Shown here: positions 24,191 to 35,300 of the stretch, piece after piece | How positions within the stretch are numbered: the stretch's first letter is position 1 | Layout of the letters: each line of letters starts with the position of its first letter | From: Abelmoschus esculentus | Lineage: Eukaryota > Streptophyta > Magnoliopsida > Malvales > Malvaceae | Reading direction: 5' to 3' | Assembly: GCA_035048815.1 (NCBI GenBank) | Contig: JAUCBN010000003.1 | Location: 25,590,001 to 25,654,000, forward strand | DNA length: 64,000 bases | Position numbers and translations under genes: made by a program | The notes under the pieces: model-generated | The model's input: only the letters and a program-made list of their open reading frames with translations | What the model was told of the DNA's origin: nothing | Database searches by the model: none

Positions 24191-26489
24191 AAAGATTAAT
24201 ATTTAACCTATTCATCGAAAATAATAATCACGTTTTATATAATTTAGAGATTTAACTTGTCAAATTCGATAATTTAGATATTTGGTAAGGAGATACTTAA
24301 AACCCTTAATTGAGATGAAATCTCTCGATTTAAAAAACTTCTAAAAGGAGAATTTTGAGTTAGAGTGTTAGATGAAAGAGTTATAGACTTTTTTGTCTTT
24401 AAAAGTTCAAAAAAATCTCTAAATAGAATAAATTTAAATAACTAATAAAATTAAAAATAATTTTATAAATAAAAAATTAATATATGGAATACATATAATT
24501 TAATAATTATTAAAATTATATTTTAAAAATAATTTTATAAATAAAAATTTATACATACTTCCTTTTATAGGTTGAGTATGATATTAAAAAATAATTTTTA
24601 TAAACTAATTAATATTAATAAATATAAAATACTAATAAACATTAAATTATTTAAATAAATATTAAATATAATCATATATTTATTTAAATATTCTAATACT
24701 CATTAATATTTCACTTATCAAATAATTAAATAATTATAAACTAATGTAATCAATTATATCCTATTGTATTTTTCAGGCATGATTAATGTGGTATCTTAGT
24801 AATTTCATGAATGAGTTGATGCTCGGTTTATTACACCACTTATTTATATTTTCTCTCTTTTTATTTATTATTATTTTTGAATATTTGAGGTCTTATTTTA
24901 ATAATAAAAATGTGTGTTCGATTATTCAATAACTAAATGCGGCCAATATCAATTAAAGTGGTGGTAGTTTGACTATTTAATGTCGGATAATAGGATTTTT
25001 AAAACTTATTTGCATTCTTAAATAAATTTTAAAATTAATCAAAATTTGAACTTGTAATTTTGTAATTTCGGACAAAATAATTTGATTAGATATTAATTTT
25101 GGGCAATGTGAGAAAATATAAAATCTCATACGTAATAAACTCCTGAACCGATTTTTAAATATCTGATTTTAACGGTGTCCGATTTGTTTTTAACGAAAAT
25201 GGTAATTTTTTTTCTATGCTTATAATAATATTGTAGAGCTAAATTTGATGTTGTCTCTTTGGTTAGTGTTTATTTAGTTATATTATATTTTTTATTTGGA
25301 CCATTGTATTAATTCTTTTATATCGATATATGTTTACAATCACTACATATAGGTTGTATTTAAATTATGATAAAATCAATTGTCAATAAATCATTCTCAT
25401 TATATTTAATTTTATGCTATTATTGATGGTATTTATTTTTTATCGTCGACAATAATTTTTATTTATATCTTATATCTTTTCAAAGTTGTTTGATTAGATT
25501 TTTTTAACGATTTTTATATATAATATATTTTCGTTATTTAGTGGTTAATTTATGATGGTCTTATAATAAACAGCTAACGATATCATTAGTTTATTTTAAT
25601 TTTTATAATTTTCTCGAACTTATAATTTGGTCACAATGATAAAAAAAGATATATTTCATTCAGATAATTCAAATTTAAGTACCATATGTGTACAATATGT
25701 ATATTATTAAAGGGTTAAAAAATTGAATAAATATTAATTTATTATCGCAGTAACTTAATAAAAAATATTATTATTATTTTTTATAAAATTGTGATTTTTT
25801 TGTACTCTCACTTTATTTATTTAATAAAACTAACTACTTTTATTAGTTAAAAAATTATAACACCAATTCAATTACGTTGGATAATAATAAAAATGTTTAT
25901 AAATAAAAATTATTTATGATACTTTTCTCTAAGCCTCAAGTATGATAAAGTCAGAGGATAAATAAAAAATATTTTCATTTCCTCATTTTATACTATTATT
26001 TGAAAAAGAAATTAATAAATTACTTACGAATTAATTATATTCACAATTATCAAAATATTTTTATTTTATTCATCAATAATTGTAATTATCTATGATTAAG
26101 AAAATAATTAATTTGAAAGATTACTTTTAAAATAAATTTAAATTATTTAATTTAAATTGATTAATTAATCAATTAAATATTAATAATAGTGCTGAAAAAA
26201 GAACTTCAATCATCAATAGCGTATACGATTGAACAAATCACACTGCATCCACGGATTCATCAATAACAAATCACACTAATGAACAAAATATGGAACCATA
26301 TTTAAAAAAGAATTAAAATAAATATAAAATTAATATTAAAAATAAATATTTAATATTTAAAAATTATTAATATATTTTATATTATAATAATATTGCTATC
26401 CTTGAATAATATTAAATACATAAAATAATATTAATATTATATCATATTTTATTATTATATAATTTTTAGTGGGTGTAAATCGTTTCCAT

Positions 26490-26690
26490 CCTAATCGTGA
26501 CTTACTTTAAATTAGTAGGTTTAGAGTTTAAGATTTAGGATTCAAGGTTAGGGATTGTGATTAGGGTTTAGAGATTTAGATGTATGGTGTATTTTTAAGG
26601 TGTATGGTTTAGGGTATGAAAGATAGAAAATTAGGGTTATGATTTAAAATTCAATTTTTAAAATTTCTTAACAGGAGATATGAAAAAAAC
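26490..26690 (+). repeat. Dispersed TTTAGGG-like repeat block, copy 1
   Basis: It contains many degenerate TTTAGGGTTTA motifs and, in fixed order, GGTGTATTTTTAAGGTGTA, then GGTTTAGGGTATGAAA, then TTTAAAATTCAATTTTTAAA. The blocks at 28690-28850 and 30745-30890 share this order, so it is a repeat family and not random telomere-like sequence. Confidence 0.65.
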
Positions 26691-28099
26691 ACGTTTAGCA
26701 GGTAAGAGATTTCTACTTATTTTTAATGTTATTAATTTATATATTTAATATTAATATAATATTCAAGAAATATTTTTTAAAAAGTTACTATTTCGTAAAA
26801 TATTTAAAATATAATGGTTTATAATTTAATTGTGTTAATATTTATAAAAATGATAAATTGTATTAATTATATCAATAATTTATTTTTATTAATATATATA
26901 TATATATATATATAGATTTATAGTTTCCACTTCTCTATAAAAATCTAGTTTAATTTTATATAATTCGATATTAATCGTTATTTATAGACGGATATAAATA
27001 GGTACAAATGAGTGCGTATAGAATGGTGTATATCGAGTTACATAATAAATGTGAGGACGGATTTGAAAGTATACTCGTATGAACGAGATAATATCTGAAT
27101 AACTGTTATACAATTATTATCGAATGATTACAACAGATTAATTGAGTAAGGCTTAGTTTGGTATTGATTTTAAAAAATATGGTTTAAAAAGTGATTTTAA
27201 AAGTGATGTATAAAAAGTGATTTTAAAAAATTAGGTAGTGTTTATCATTGATGATAAAAGGGGATTTTGAGAAGATAAAATAATCATTTTAGATATGATA
27301 TTATATGGTATAAATAAACTTAGATGATGTTTAAATTAATAGTTTTAATTTAAAATAGTAATAAATAAATAATAAATAAATTATAAAATATATTATAAAT
27401 AATAATTTTATTTTTAATATATACGAACATAATAATTATAAATTAATAATAAATATCTTATAATTATATATTATTAAAATATTTTCAATATAAGTATTAC
27501 TAAATTAATAATTATATATAATTATTTTATAATTATATATACGAACATAATAAGTATTTTTAATATAAATACTATAAAATTATATATTATTTTATAATTA
27601 TGTATAAATATTATTTTAACAATATAATATAATGGTAAAAAAGTAAAGTTATTTTGCAAACTAACTTTTCCAAACCAAAAACCATAATTTTTAACTTTTT
27701 GGTTTGGGCGAAAAAGTTAGTTTAAAAAGTAATAATAAAAACAATAAAATTTAATAAAAACACTTTTTTAAATGCCTTTAGGTTGCCAAAAGCAACAAAA
27801 ACATACCCTAACTCTTATTTGTACTCAATAAATAAAATGTTTGTTTGTCTATATTCGATTTATAGGTATTTATACTAGTGCTCAAAATTGGCTACATAAT
27901 AAACTGCATAACCATTCTCACAGGCATAAGAAAAATTATTAGGTGAACGTTGTTCATCACGTCATTTGTGGTCTCAACTAATCAAGATCATTTATCTCAA
28001 TTTTTTTTAAGGTGAATCATCACTTCTTTCCTACATGTAAGTAGTGAACAAAAATCTTTTGCCCCTTTCCCATGCCCCCATTTGTGTCTCCTTTGTTAT

Positions 28100-28260
28100 T
28101 TTACTAAAAAATTAAATTTTAAACCCTAACCCATATTTTTAATATCCTAAACCCTAAACACTATACCTAAAAAAATATACCCTACCCCTAATTCCCTATA
28201 CCCTAACTTAAACCCCTAACCTAAAACCCTAAACCCTATACTCTAAACCCTCTAATTTGA
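28100..28260 (-). repeat. Dispersed TTTAGGG-like repeat block, inverted copy
   Basis: It is rich in CCCTAAACCC motifs and has AAATATACCCTAC and TTAATATCCTAAACCC in the inverse order to the copies at 26490 and 28690. It is followed by a segment (28260-28320) that partly mirrors 28060-28090 (CTTTCCCATGCCCCCA versus GGGGGCATAAATG...CATGGGAAAGG), so the block may be bounded by inverted repeats. Confidence 0.55.
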
Positions 28261-28689
28261 AGTGGGGGCATAAATGAGAGCATGGGAAAGGTGCAGATGA
28301 TTTGGACTCGTAAGTAGTGAGTGAGCAGTTATTAAGTAGTTATTTAAAGATAAACGGTCTTGATTATTTAGACCATAAATAACATGGTGAACAAGGTTTA
28401 TCTAATAATCTCTCGGCCGCATGTAAAGAAAAAAAATAATATAGAGATAAGATATTCTAAAAGTTAGTATATAGTAACCATCCAACAAGCAATTCCTCTA
28501 CCACCTTGCATTTGCCTTTATCCTTAGAAGACTTCTTTGGCTACCAACGCAAGGGAAAACTCTAAATTACTTAAAAAAAATTAGATATTTAATTTTTTTT
28601 TTAATGCACATTCAAATATTTAAACTTTCTCTTGGTATTTTGGATGCAAATCTTTTAGTTTTTTTTATGCTTTCATTCGTGTCTCCGCT

Positions 28690-28850
28690 TTAAATTAGAG
28701 GTTTAGGGTTTAAGGTTAGAGGTTGTGGTTAGGATTTAAGGAATTAGAGGTAGGGTGTATTTTTTAAGGTATAAGTTTTAGGGTTTAGGATATAAAAAAT
28801 AAGAGTTATGGTTTAAAATTCAATTTTTAAAAATTTTTATAATTGGAGAC
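28690..28850 (+). repeat. Dispersed TTTAGGG-like repeat block, copy 2
   Basis: It shares with 26490-26690 the order TTTAAATTAG, GGTTTAGGGTTTAAGG, GGGTGTATTTTTTAAGG, GTTTAGGATATAAAA, TTTAAAATTCAATTTTTAAA. It lies just downstream of the root-cap gene at 29114. Confidence 0.65.
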
Positions 28851-29113
28851 ATAAAAAAGAGCTAGAGGATTTTTATCCAATATTTTGTGTCATTAGGAAT
28901 ATTTCAGTATTAATTATATAAAGAAATATTTCAAGTACATGAAAAAGGTATGGTGGGCAATTTTGTTATGGCCCTTATTCTCTTACAATAGAAAAATATA
29001 TAATGAAAAAATGCAAAACAAGATAATTGATACATATTGGTTCAGTGCAGAGAACAAATTTATTCTTTGTGTTGATTATTATAAGCATGGAGATTGAGAG
29101 TATCAAACCCAAT

Positions 29114-30342
29114 TCAGATGCTGGAAACTGATCCAGAAGATCTATGGAACCTGCAAACATTGCAGAAAGTTGAAAACAGTGATGGGGTTTGGTACTTATC
29201 TTCCCCGCCCATCATTGGCATTGGCACCCCTCTCTTCACCGGGCTAATATAGCCCGGCTGGTAGGTTTTTCCCAACACTCCTTCAACTTCATCACTTAAG
29301 TTGGTGAATTTGAACTGTGTTTCCAAGTGAGCAAAGGCATTATCATCTGGTATCTGGTAGTTATGAACCTTATTCTCCTCTTTGCCAATTGGTCTCACCC
29401 TTATGTACATCTCCACCAATCCGGACACTTTGACATGAATGTTGTTTTTGTCATCGGTTCTTTCAACCAACACTTGTCGTTCTTCATCGTTACCGTTCCT
29501 CCATTTGGATTCCCCGTCGTACGGGACGTTAACCGTCTCGCCATCCCATCGAACACTTAGAGCATCGACATTATCGTCCCAGCGAGAAACTCTGTTTGCT
29601 GAAACGACAAGAGTGTGGGAATCATACATGACAGCCAAGGCTTGCACCCATGTGAAATCGCGAGTCCTTCCTTGTGGTCTAGTTCCAATGAAATGAGCAT
29701 TGATTTGAAGCTGATCATCTGAGACAATGGCGAAGTTTCCATCTTTAGCTCCATGGAAGTAGAACATAACTCCATCACCACCAACAAAACGAGGGTCATA
29801 GCAAAGAGAACCATACCCATCACATTTCGGTTTCCTCCCTGAAAATCATACACAAAAACGATAACTTTAGAATCAGTCCAAGCTAGTACTAAACCAGACT
29901 CGGAATTAGGGTTTAGGGTTTTAAAAATATTGTGCTTACACTTGCAAGTGGCTTCACACTTGCTGCCACAGTTAACATGGCAACCTTTCTGCTTCTTATT
30001 GCTCTTAGGCTTTCTTTGAGGGCATTCAGAGGGGCAAACAAGAGTCTGTCTGTAGCATGCACCTTTGGCTTTGCAGTAGGCCCGTTCCTGTCCAGTCTTG
30101 GATGGTGACAAGTGGTCATAATTCACTTCATCATCATATTTCTTCTTGTTCTTACCACCACTGTGCTTGCTTTTGGCCTTGCTGTCATCGTCCTTGCCCT
30201 TTCCATTGCTATTGTTGTTGCCGTTTCCCTTACTATTACCATTGCCATTGCCGTTGCCACCCTTATTATCACCATGCACAATTACGGCCTCGGTGCCTAG
30301 CAACATAATAACGAGAATCACCAATATACTACGTGGCTTCAT
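29114..30342 (-). CDS. Root-cap family secreted protein with Gly/Asn-rich spacer, two exons
   Basis: Exon 1 is 29940-30342, the intron 29839-29939 (101 bases, GTAAGC...CAG, phase 1), and exon 2 29114-29838; 375 residues. It starts with a hydrophobic signal peptide (about residues 1-24, ending AVIVHG). A low-complexity spacer of about 50 residues follows, made of G-N, N and K/D runs, which the paralogue at 18458-19547 lacks. Then come the Cys-rich region (AYCKAKGACYRQ, CPSECPQRKP, CKWRKPKCDGYG across the junction) and the conserved domain with CYDPRFVGGDG, MFYFHGAKDGN, TWVQALAVMY, KRGVPMPMMGGEDKY and a final CNVCRF. The coding frame is intact, so this is the likely functional member of the duplicated pair with 21101-21599. 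The spacer is of the kind that varies rapidly in length; its function is unknown. Location in the wall or mucilage is inferred from the signal peptide. Confidence 0.9.
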
Positions 30343-30451
30343 ATTATAATTGATTTGAACACCAATTAAATATTTCTTTGTCCTCCTTTGTTTTCTATGT
30401 GATCGAGTCGATCAATGGGGAAGAGATGATGAAACTGATGCCGAAAATAAA

Positions 30452-30463
30452 CCTATTTATAAA
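30452..30463 (-). promoter_or_regulatory. Probable TATA box of the second root-cap gene
   Basis: The minus strand reads TTTATAAATAGG about 110 bases upstream of the ATG at 30342. The identical box stands before the broken paralogue. Confidence 0.65.
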
Positions 30464-30744
30464 GGATTATTCGGTGTAAATATAACCTTGTAGTTTGGAG
30501 TTGACTTTTGTTTCCTTTTTTGTTAAGATTTCTTCATTTATTCTTAAGCCAAATTGCAAAACCGACTGTGATTAATAAATGTATAACCTTGGATTTCAAG
30601 TTTCTTTTCTTTCTAATTTCTTGTTTTAGTACTCCAATAATAACTTTTTTAATTTGGGTGTATATTGAAGAATATAAATAATAAAAAAAATGGGTGTATA
30701 TTGTCTATTCTTCTATCGTATCTTCTTTGGTGTTTTTATTTTAA

Positions 30745-30890
30745 AATAGTGAGCTTAAGATTTATGGTAGAATTCAAGGTTAAGAGATACGATTAGGGTT
30801 TAAAAAATTATGGGTATAGTATATTTTTTAAGGTGTAGGGTTTAAGATTTAGGATATGAAAATCATGGTTAAAGTTTAAAATTTAATTTT
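30745..30890 (+). repeat. Dispersed TTTAGGG-like repeat block, copy 3
   Basis: It has the same motif order as the blocks at 26490 and 28690 but is more worn: GATTAGGGTTTAAAAAATTA, then TATTTTTTAAGGTGTAGGG, then GATTTAGGATATGAAA. Confidence 0.55.
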
Positions 30891-30988
30891 TATGTATTTT
30901 TAGGGTGAAACATAAAAAGAGGTACAATAAAGTGACAAATAATTTTTGTTCTTTCAATTTGGACACGTTAATAACATTATTAAAATTA

Positions 30989-31484
30989 GGGGTGAGCATT
31001 CGATCGAATCGAGTCGAATCAAAAAATTTCGAGTTATTTAAGTTGACGAGTCTAATTTTATCATTTGAACTTTCATTTAAAAGTTTTCCGAGTCGAGTTG
31101 AAAAAATTCGAGTCGAGTCGAGTTTTGAATTCTTATAAAGATTTAATTGTAATTATTTGTTATGTTATAGTACGATTTGATTGTAATTTAAATAACTTTC
31201 ACTAATCATATAAATTATATATATATATATATATATATTTCTTCATGTGTGGTAATATTTTTTTAGATTTTTATATATCAATATATATATTATAATAATT
31301 TGAGGGACTCGTCTCGAACTTAAAAAAAATCTTCTAATTACTAAAAAATTTTGAGTTATTCAAATTCTCGTTTTACAACTCAAACCTCATTTAAAATTTT
31401 TCGAGTTAGTCGAGTCAAAATGGATCAAATATTTTTACCTCGAGTCGAGTTGTTCGATTTTTTGAGTCGAGTTTTGCTCACCCT
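30989..31484. mobile_element. MITE of 496 bases with TCGAGTCGAG-rich ends
   Basis: The ends are GGGGTGAGCA and TGCTCACCCT, inverted with one mismatch. They are flanked by AATTA on both sides (30984-30988 and 31485-31489), a perfect 5-base target-site duplication. Subterminal regions on both sides are packed with CGAGTCGAG. A (TA)n run sits in the middle (about 31215-31240). No coding capacity. Confidence 0.75.
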
Positions 31485-31530
31485 AATTAAAATAAGAGAA
31501 AATAGCTCAAACATTCAAAATAAAAAAGTA

Positions 31531-32288
31531 TGGCATAAAGATAATTTTAACCCTTAACGTTTATAATTTTTATTATTTTGACCCTTATTCTTTTTTTGAG
31601 ATAAATTTAACCCATAACCTATATCTTTTTTGATAAATATCTTATTTTTTTAACTAGCTTGATGACTGGATCGTTAAAAATTTAACGATGATGACATGTT
31701 ATATGCATATGATAATATATTTTAAATGGCATGGTATCTAACCTATCAAATATATATATATAGAATATAATTTTATTCTAATATAAAATATAAAACAATT
31801 AAATTCAAATAAAGTATTAAAAATTAATTAATTATAAAATAAAAGGCTACTAAACATTCACAATCCTAACTATGATAGAATCAAAATCGTATCTAAAAAA
31901 AAACGAACACAATTCAAAATTAATTAATTTTTTAAGATAGAATTTTGATTTTATCGTAGTTAGAGTTGACAATATTTAGTAGCCTTTTATTTTATACTTA
32001 AATAATTTTTACTACTTTATTTGAATTTTAATTATTTTACATTTTACATTAAAATAAAATTATATTCTATATTTGATAGGTTAGATACCATGTCATTTAA
32101 AATATATTATTATATACATATGACATGTCATTATCGTTAAACTTTTAACGGTCCAACCATCATACTAGTTAAAAATAAGATATTTGTCAAAAATATATCG
32201 GTTAAGGACTAAATTTATCCAAAATAAAGAATAAGGGTCAAAACGATAAAAGTTATAAACGTTAAAGGTTAAAATTATCTTTATGCCA
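31531..32288. mobile_element. Foldback (long inverted repeat) element, copy B
   Basis: Almost the whole 758 bases form one imperfect palindrome. The left arm begins TGGCATAAAGATAATTTTAA, and the right arm ends with its complement (TTAAAATTATCTTTATGCCA). The centre is near 31910, with a loop of only a few tens of bases. It is related to copy A at 23601-24190 and shares the arm blocks TTAACCCATAACCTATATC, CATATGATAATATATTTTAA and ATCTAACCTATCAAATA. No coding capacity; probably a Mutator-like or foldback-type non-autonomous element. Confidence 0.8.
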
Positions 32289-32579
32289 AAAAGTTTATAC
32301 AAATATTTAATTTTTAAGTTCAGACATCCAATTTAGGATTTACTGTTAAAATTTAAGATTTATAATTAAAATTTAAAGCTTGAGTTAGAATTTAACTTTC
32401 AATATAATATTGTTAGAGATTTAGGTTTTAACCTATAAACCTAAACTTTAAATTATAATCATACCCACAAATTTCAAAAATCCTACACTTAATATCCTAA
32501 ACCTAAATAAAATCTCTAAACCCTAAAATTCTGATGTTTGTGGATATTTGTGCGTGAACTAATTAGTATTAAAATAATG

Positions 32580-32835
32580 GATAAAATTTTGGAAATTAAA
32601 TTAAAATATTAAATATTGACATTCTGCATGGCAGAGGGACTAAAAACAAAATTAGACCTTTATTTATTTTTTTTTCCAAATAGCTGTAAAGTAGTATTTT
32701 TTCCAAATTAAGCATATGTAACATTGTATTTTTCTTCAGGTCGACGCAAAGTCACAAGTTCATCAATGTTCAATTTAATCAATTTTAAATTAGGGTTTTG
32801 CTTTAGCCGTTAGAAAAGTGTTCGATTTATTTATT
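32580..32835. repeat. Segment duplicated from or with 22500-22740
   Basis: See 22500-22740. It shares the same ordered blocks. It lies upstream of the intact root-cap gene, as the partner lies upstream of the broken one. Confidence 0.7.
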
Positions 32836-32962
32836 TATTTATTTATTTTAACATCTAAAATTATATATATTAAAATTGATTTTTTAAATAATTATTTTTG
32901 ATGAAGAAAATAAATTTATCTAATTTAAGGGTTCGGCCTCCTTTTGGAACCAATCTGATTTA

Positions 32963-33120
32963 AGGCACGAACCATCTTGCTTCAGTGATTAAGGAAAATG
33001 TTGTTGTTTTTAGAGGTCATGGGTTTAAGCATAAACATTGTAGCATTGAGCGATCAATGTCCATTGTTTGAGAGTATACGTTAGAACAGATAATATTATA
33101 ACCACCGTAGCTCAATCAAA
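32963..33120 (+). mobile_element. tRNA-derived SINE-like element, copy 2
   Basis: It aligns with 15921-16076: GGCACGA at the start, CTTCAGTGATTAAGGAAAAT (A-box region), TTTTTAGAGGTCATGGGTTT (B-box region), then TAGCATTGAGCGATCAATGT, and a 3' end TTAGAACAGATAAT followed by an A-rich tail (from about 33117). The A-rich tail fits retroposition. Confidence 0.6.
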
Positions 33121-34139
33121 AAAAATAAATAATAAATCAACCGATGAATTCTCAAAAACTGAAACCATAACAGTGGATCCTCTACCAACCAGTTAATCAC
33201 TCTGCCTTCACGACGATCTTTTAAAAATAATCGTTTATTATCAATTAAAGACTGGAATATTATGAGGTGTTAATCAGGATTTAATATCAAATTACTATTA
33301 TTACCCGTTAGAAAAAGTTGATTTAAGTGGTGAGTAATTTGGTTTTGCTTAAGCAGATCACGAGTTTAAAATGTTATATATGTAAAAATTCTTACCGACA
33401 GACCCACTAAAATTAAATGTACGATGCAGGTTAGCTTGGTTAGTCCTCGTAAAGCCTTGAAAACTAAAACAACAATAAAAGGAAAATTATTATTACTACT
33501 TTGTTTTAAATCCTACAATAATATCTTCAATTATCTGATGAATTTAATATATCAATTACAGCAAGAAAAATACACAATTAAAAAAATAATCAATTAATCA
33601 TTATAAAAATTGAATTTACAAGTGATAATTTAAAAGAATAAATAATTAAAAAAATATTCATAATGAATTGTTCCGATTACTTGTATTTTTATTTCAAGAT
33701 TTTAAGCAAAACATCTTATAAGAAAAGAATCTCCAACAAAAACAAGACTTTTGAAAAATAGAAGCAAAAACTAAAATAAAAAAATATATATAAATAAGTT
33801 CTTGCCACTTTCACACTTTTTGACATTGTTTTTTTAAATAAGAGATTGGTACAAATTTAAAACTAAAAATTCTTTATGTATAATATTTTTTTAAAATTTT
33901 TGGATAATTATTAAATATAAAATTTTATAAAATGTATTTATACAAATATATATATATAATAACATATTAATTAATACTTATAATTACTTACAAAATAAAA
34001 GTTATAACCTCTTGTAGAAACCAGCTAATTATAATTAAATAATTAGTTAATAATTACATCATTATAATTATAATTTTTTTTAAATTAATTAATAGTGATT
34101 ACAATAATATCTGTTTTATATATAATCTTCACATTTTGA
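33121..34139. other. AT-rich intergenic stretch, no gene seen
   Basis: The only structure noted is the 33690-33850 segment, which matches 23370-23480 (TTTTAAGCAAAACAT and GTAGAAGCAAGA/ATAGAAGCAAAAAC) as part of the tandem duplication upstream of the root-cap genes. Confidence 0.45.
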
Positions 34140-34232
34140 CATTGATTGCTCAATCACTCTGCTAGCATCGTTGGTGCTCAAACCCGTGACCTCTAAGAAC
34201 AACAACCGTTTCTTTAACCACTTGGGCTAGAG
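34140..34232 (-). mobile_element. tRNA-derived SINE-like element, copy 3, 5' part
   Basis: On the minus strand: TAGCCCAAGTGGTTAAAG (a good A-box), then CGGTTGTTGTTCTTAGAGG, then CACGGGTTTGAGCACCAA (B-box), then GCTAGCAGAGTGATTGAGC. It is the best-preserved head of the three copies but lacks the 3' part. Confidence 0.6.
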
Positions 34233-34869
34233 GAATTGTTCATCATTATAATTATAATTAGAGTTGAGATCTATACAAGTATTTAATTTTACATATTTTT
34301 AGAATATTCGAATGAATGAAAATAATTAAAACCTTTAAATTAAGAATAATCTACTCAAAATAACTTTATTTTATAATATTAATTTCAGATATTTATTTTT
34401 ATTCATCCAAAAAAAATTAAAAACATTGTATCATCAAATTATATCTCTTACGATTATATTAAAATATTTTATTTTATTTATCAATAAATTATAATGGATG
34501 ATGAATAATGCTTTAACAAATCACACTCCATCCATGGCTTTACTGACTGAAAGGCTCCTCAAGTGGCACAAACTTTGGCTTAATCGTCGGAGATGTACTC
34601 AATTATAAATTTTTTAAGTTAAATGTATAAACTTTGTTTCGAGTTAAATTAGTGCTGAATGATTTCTTCTATAATCCAAATAAGATTTTCGTGACGGACA
34701 TTAATATTTCATTTTATCTAACAATAAATATGACATGTGATTTATTTTAGTTATTTTTTTAGATTTTATTTTAAAAATTAAAAAAATTTAATCTTATAAA
34801 AAATTTAGACTAACACTAAATACATAAATCCCTAAATTTCTCCTCTAATCATTGATTCAATCAACATTG

Positions 34870-35300
34870 ACTGTTTGTTTTCATCTAACCCTCATGATAA
34901 AAAATTTATAATCATATCGTTGCAAATTAGATGCCACCTTCTCACGAACAAAATAAAAATCAAGGTCAACATGTTTAGTTTTAGCATGAGTCACAAGGTT
35001 CGTAGCCATGAACGTTGTACTAATATTATCAAACCAGATTATTGGCGCGTTTAGAAGGGAGATACCCGTATCATTGAGCATAGCTTGTAATCATATAACT
35101 TTAGATAAGGTATCTGCTAAATTACGATATTCATCCTCAACAGTGTAACGAGATATAATTCGTTACTTTCTAGAACTTCAAGAAATGATGTGATTATCAA
35201 ATAGAACATAATACTCTTTCATAGGGCATTGATTATCAATATCACTGCTTTAGTCTATATCTGATAATCCTGTTAGATATTAAAGATGACCACGAACATG
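34870..35300 (-). pseudogene. Copia RNase H fragment
   Basis: The minus strand encodes LLNAPIIWFDNISTT, then KTKHVDLDFYFVREKV (34881-35081), a very typical copia RNase H C-terminal segment. Upstream (35085-35300), in broken frames, are traces of D-x-D...S-T-x-G-Y and of the S-R-S-T-V-E-x-E-Y-R-x-L-A segment. No LTRs were found next to it. Confidence 0.8.

Larger units (their letters stand above)
24191..28900. other. AT-rich intergenic stretch with telomere-like dispersed repeats
   Basis: No gene was found over 4.7 kb. It contains a (TA)n run at about 26893-26914 and two degenerate TTTAGGGTTTA-rich blocks (26490-26690, and 28100-28260 in inverse orientation). A possible worn hAT-like MITE lies at about 27145-27810, whose ends read TTAGTTTGGTATTG and, inverted, TTAGGGTATGTTTTTG. 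The rest is featureless A/T-rich DNA. Confidence 0.5.

Noticed and set aside
27145..27810. hAT-like MITE
   Set aside because: Only the outermost 10-15 bases of the two ends resemble each other, with several mismatches, and no 8-base duplication was seen; too weak to list as a separate element.
26490..28260. Real interstitial telomere or chromosome end
   Set aside because: No run of perfect TTTAGGG; motifs are degenerate and in a fixed larger order shared with other copies.
15921..34232. True tRNA genes at the A/B-box motifs
   Set aside because: The flanking sequence cannot be folded into acceptor and anticodon arms; the copies extend well beyond a tRNA with common 3' sequence.
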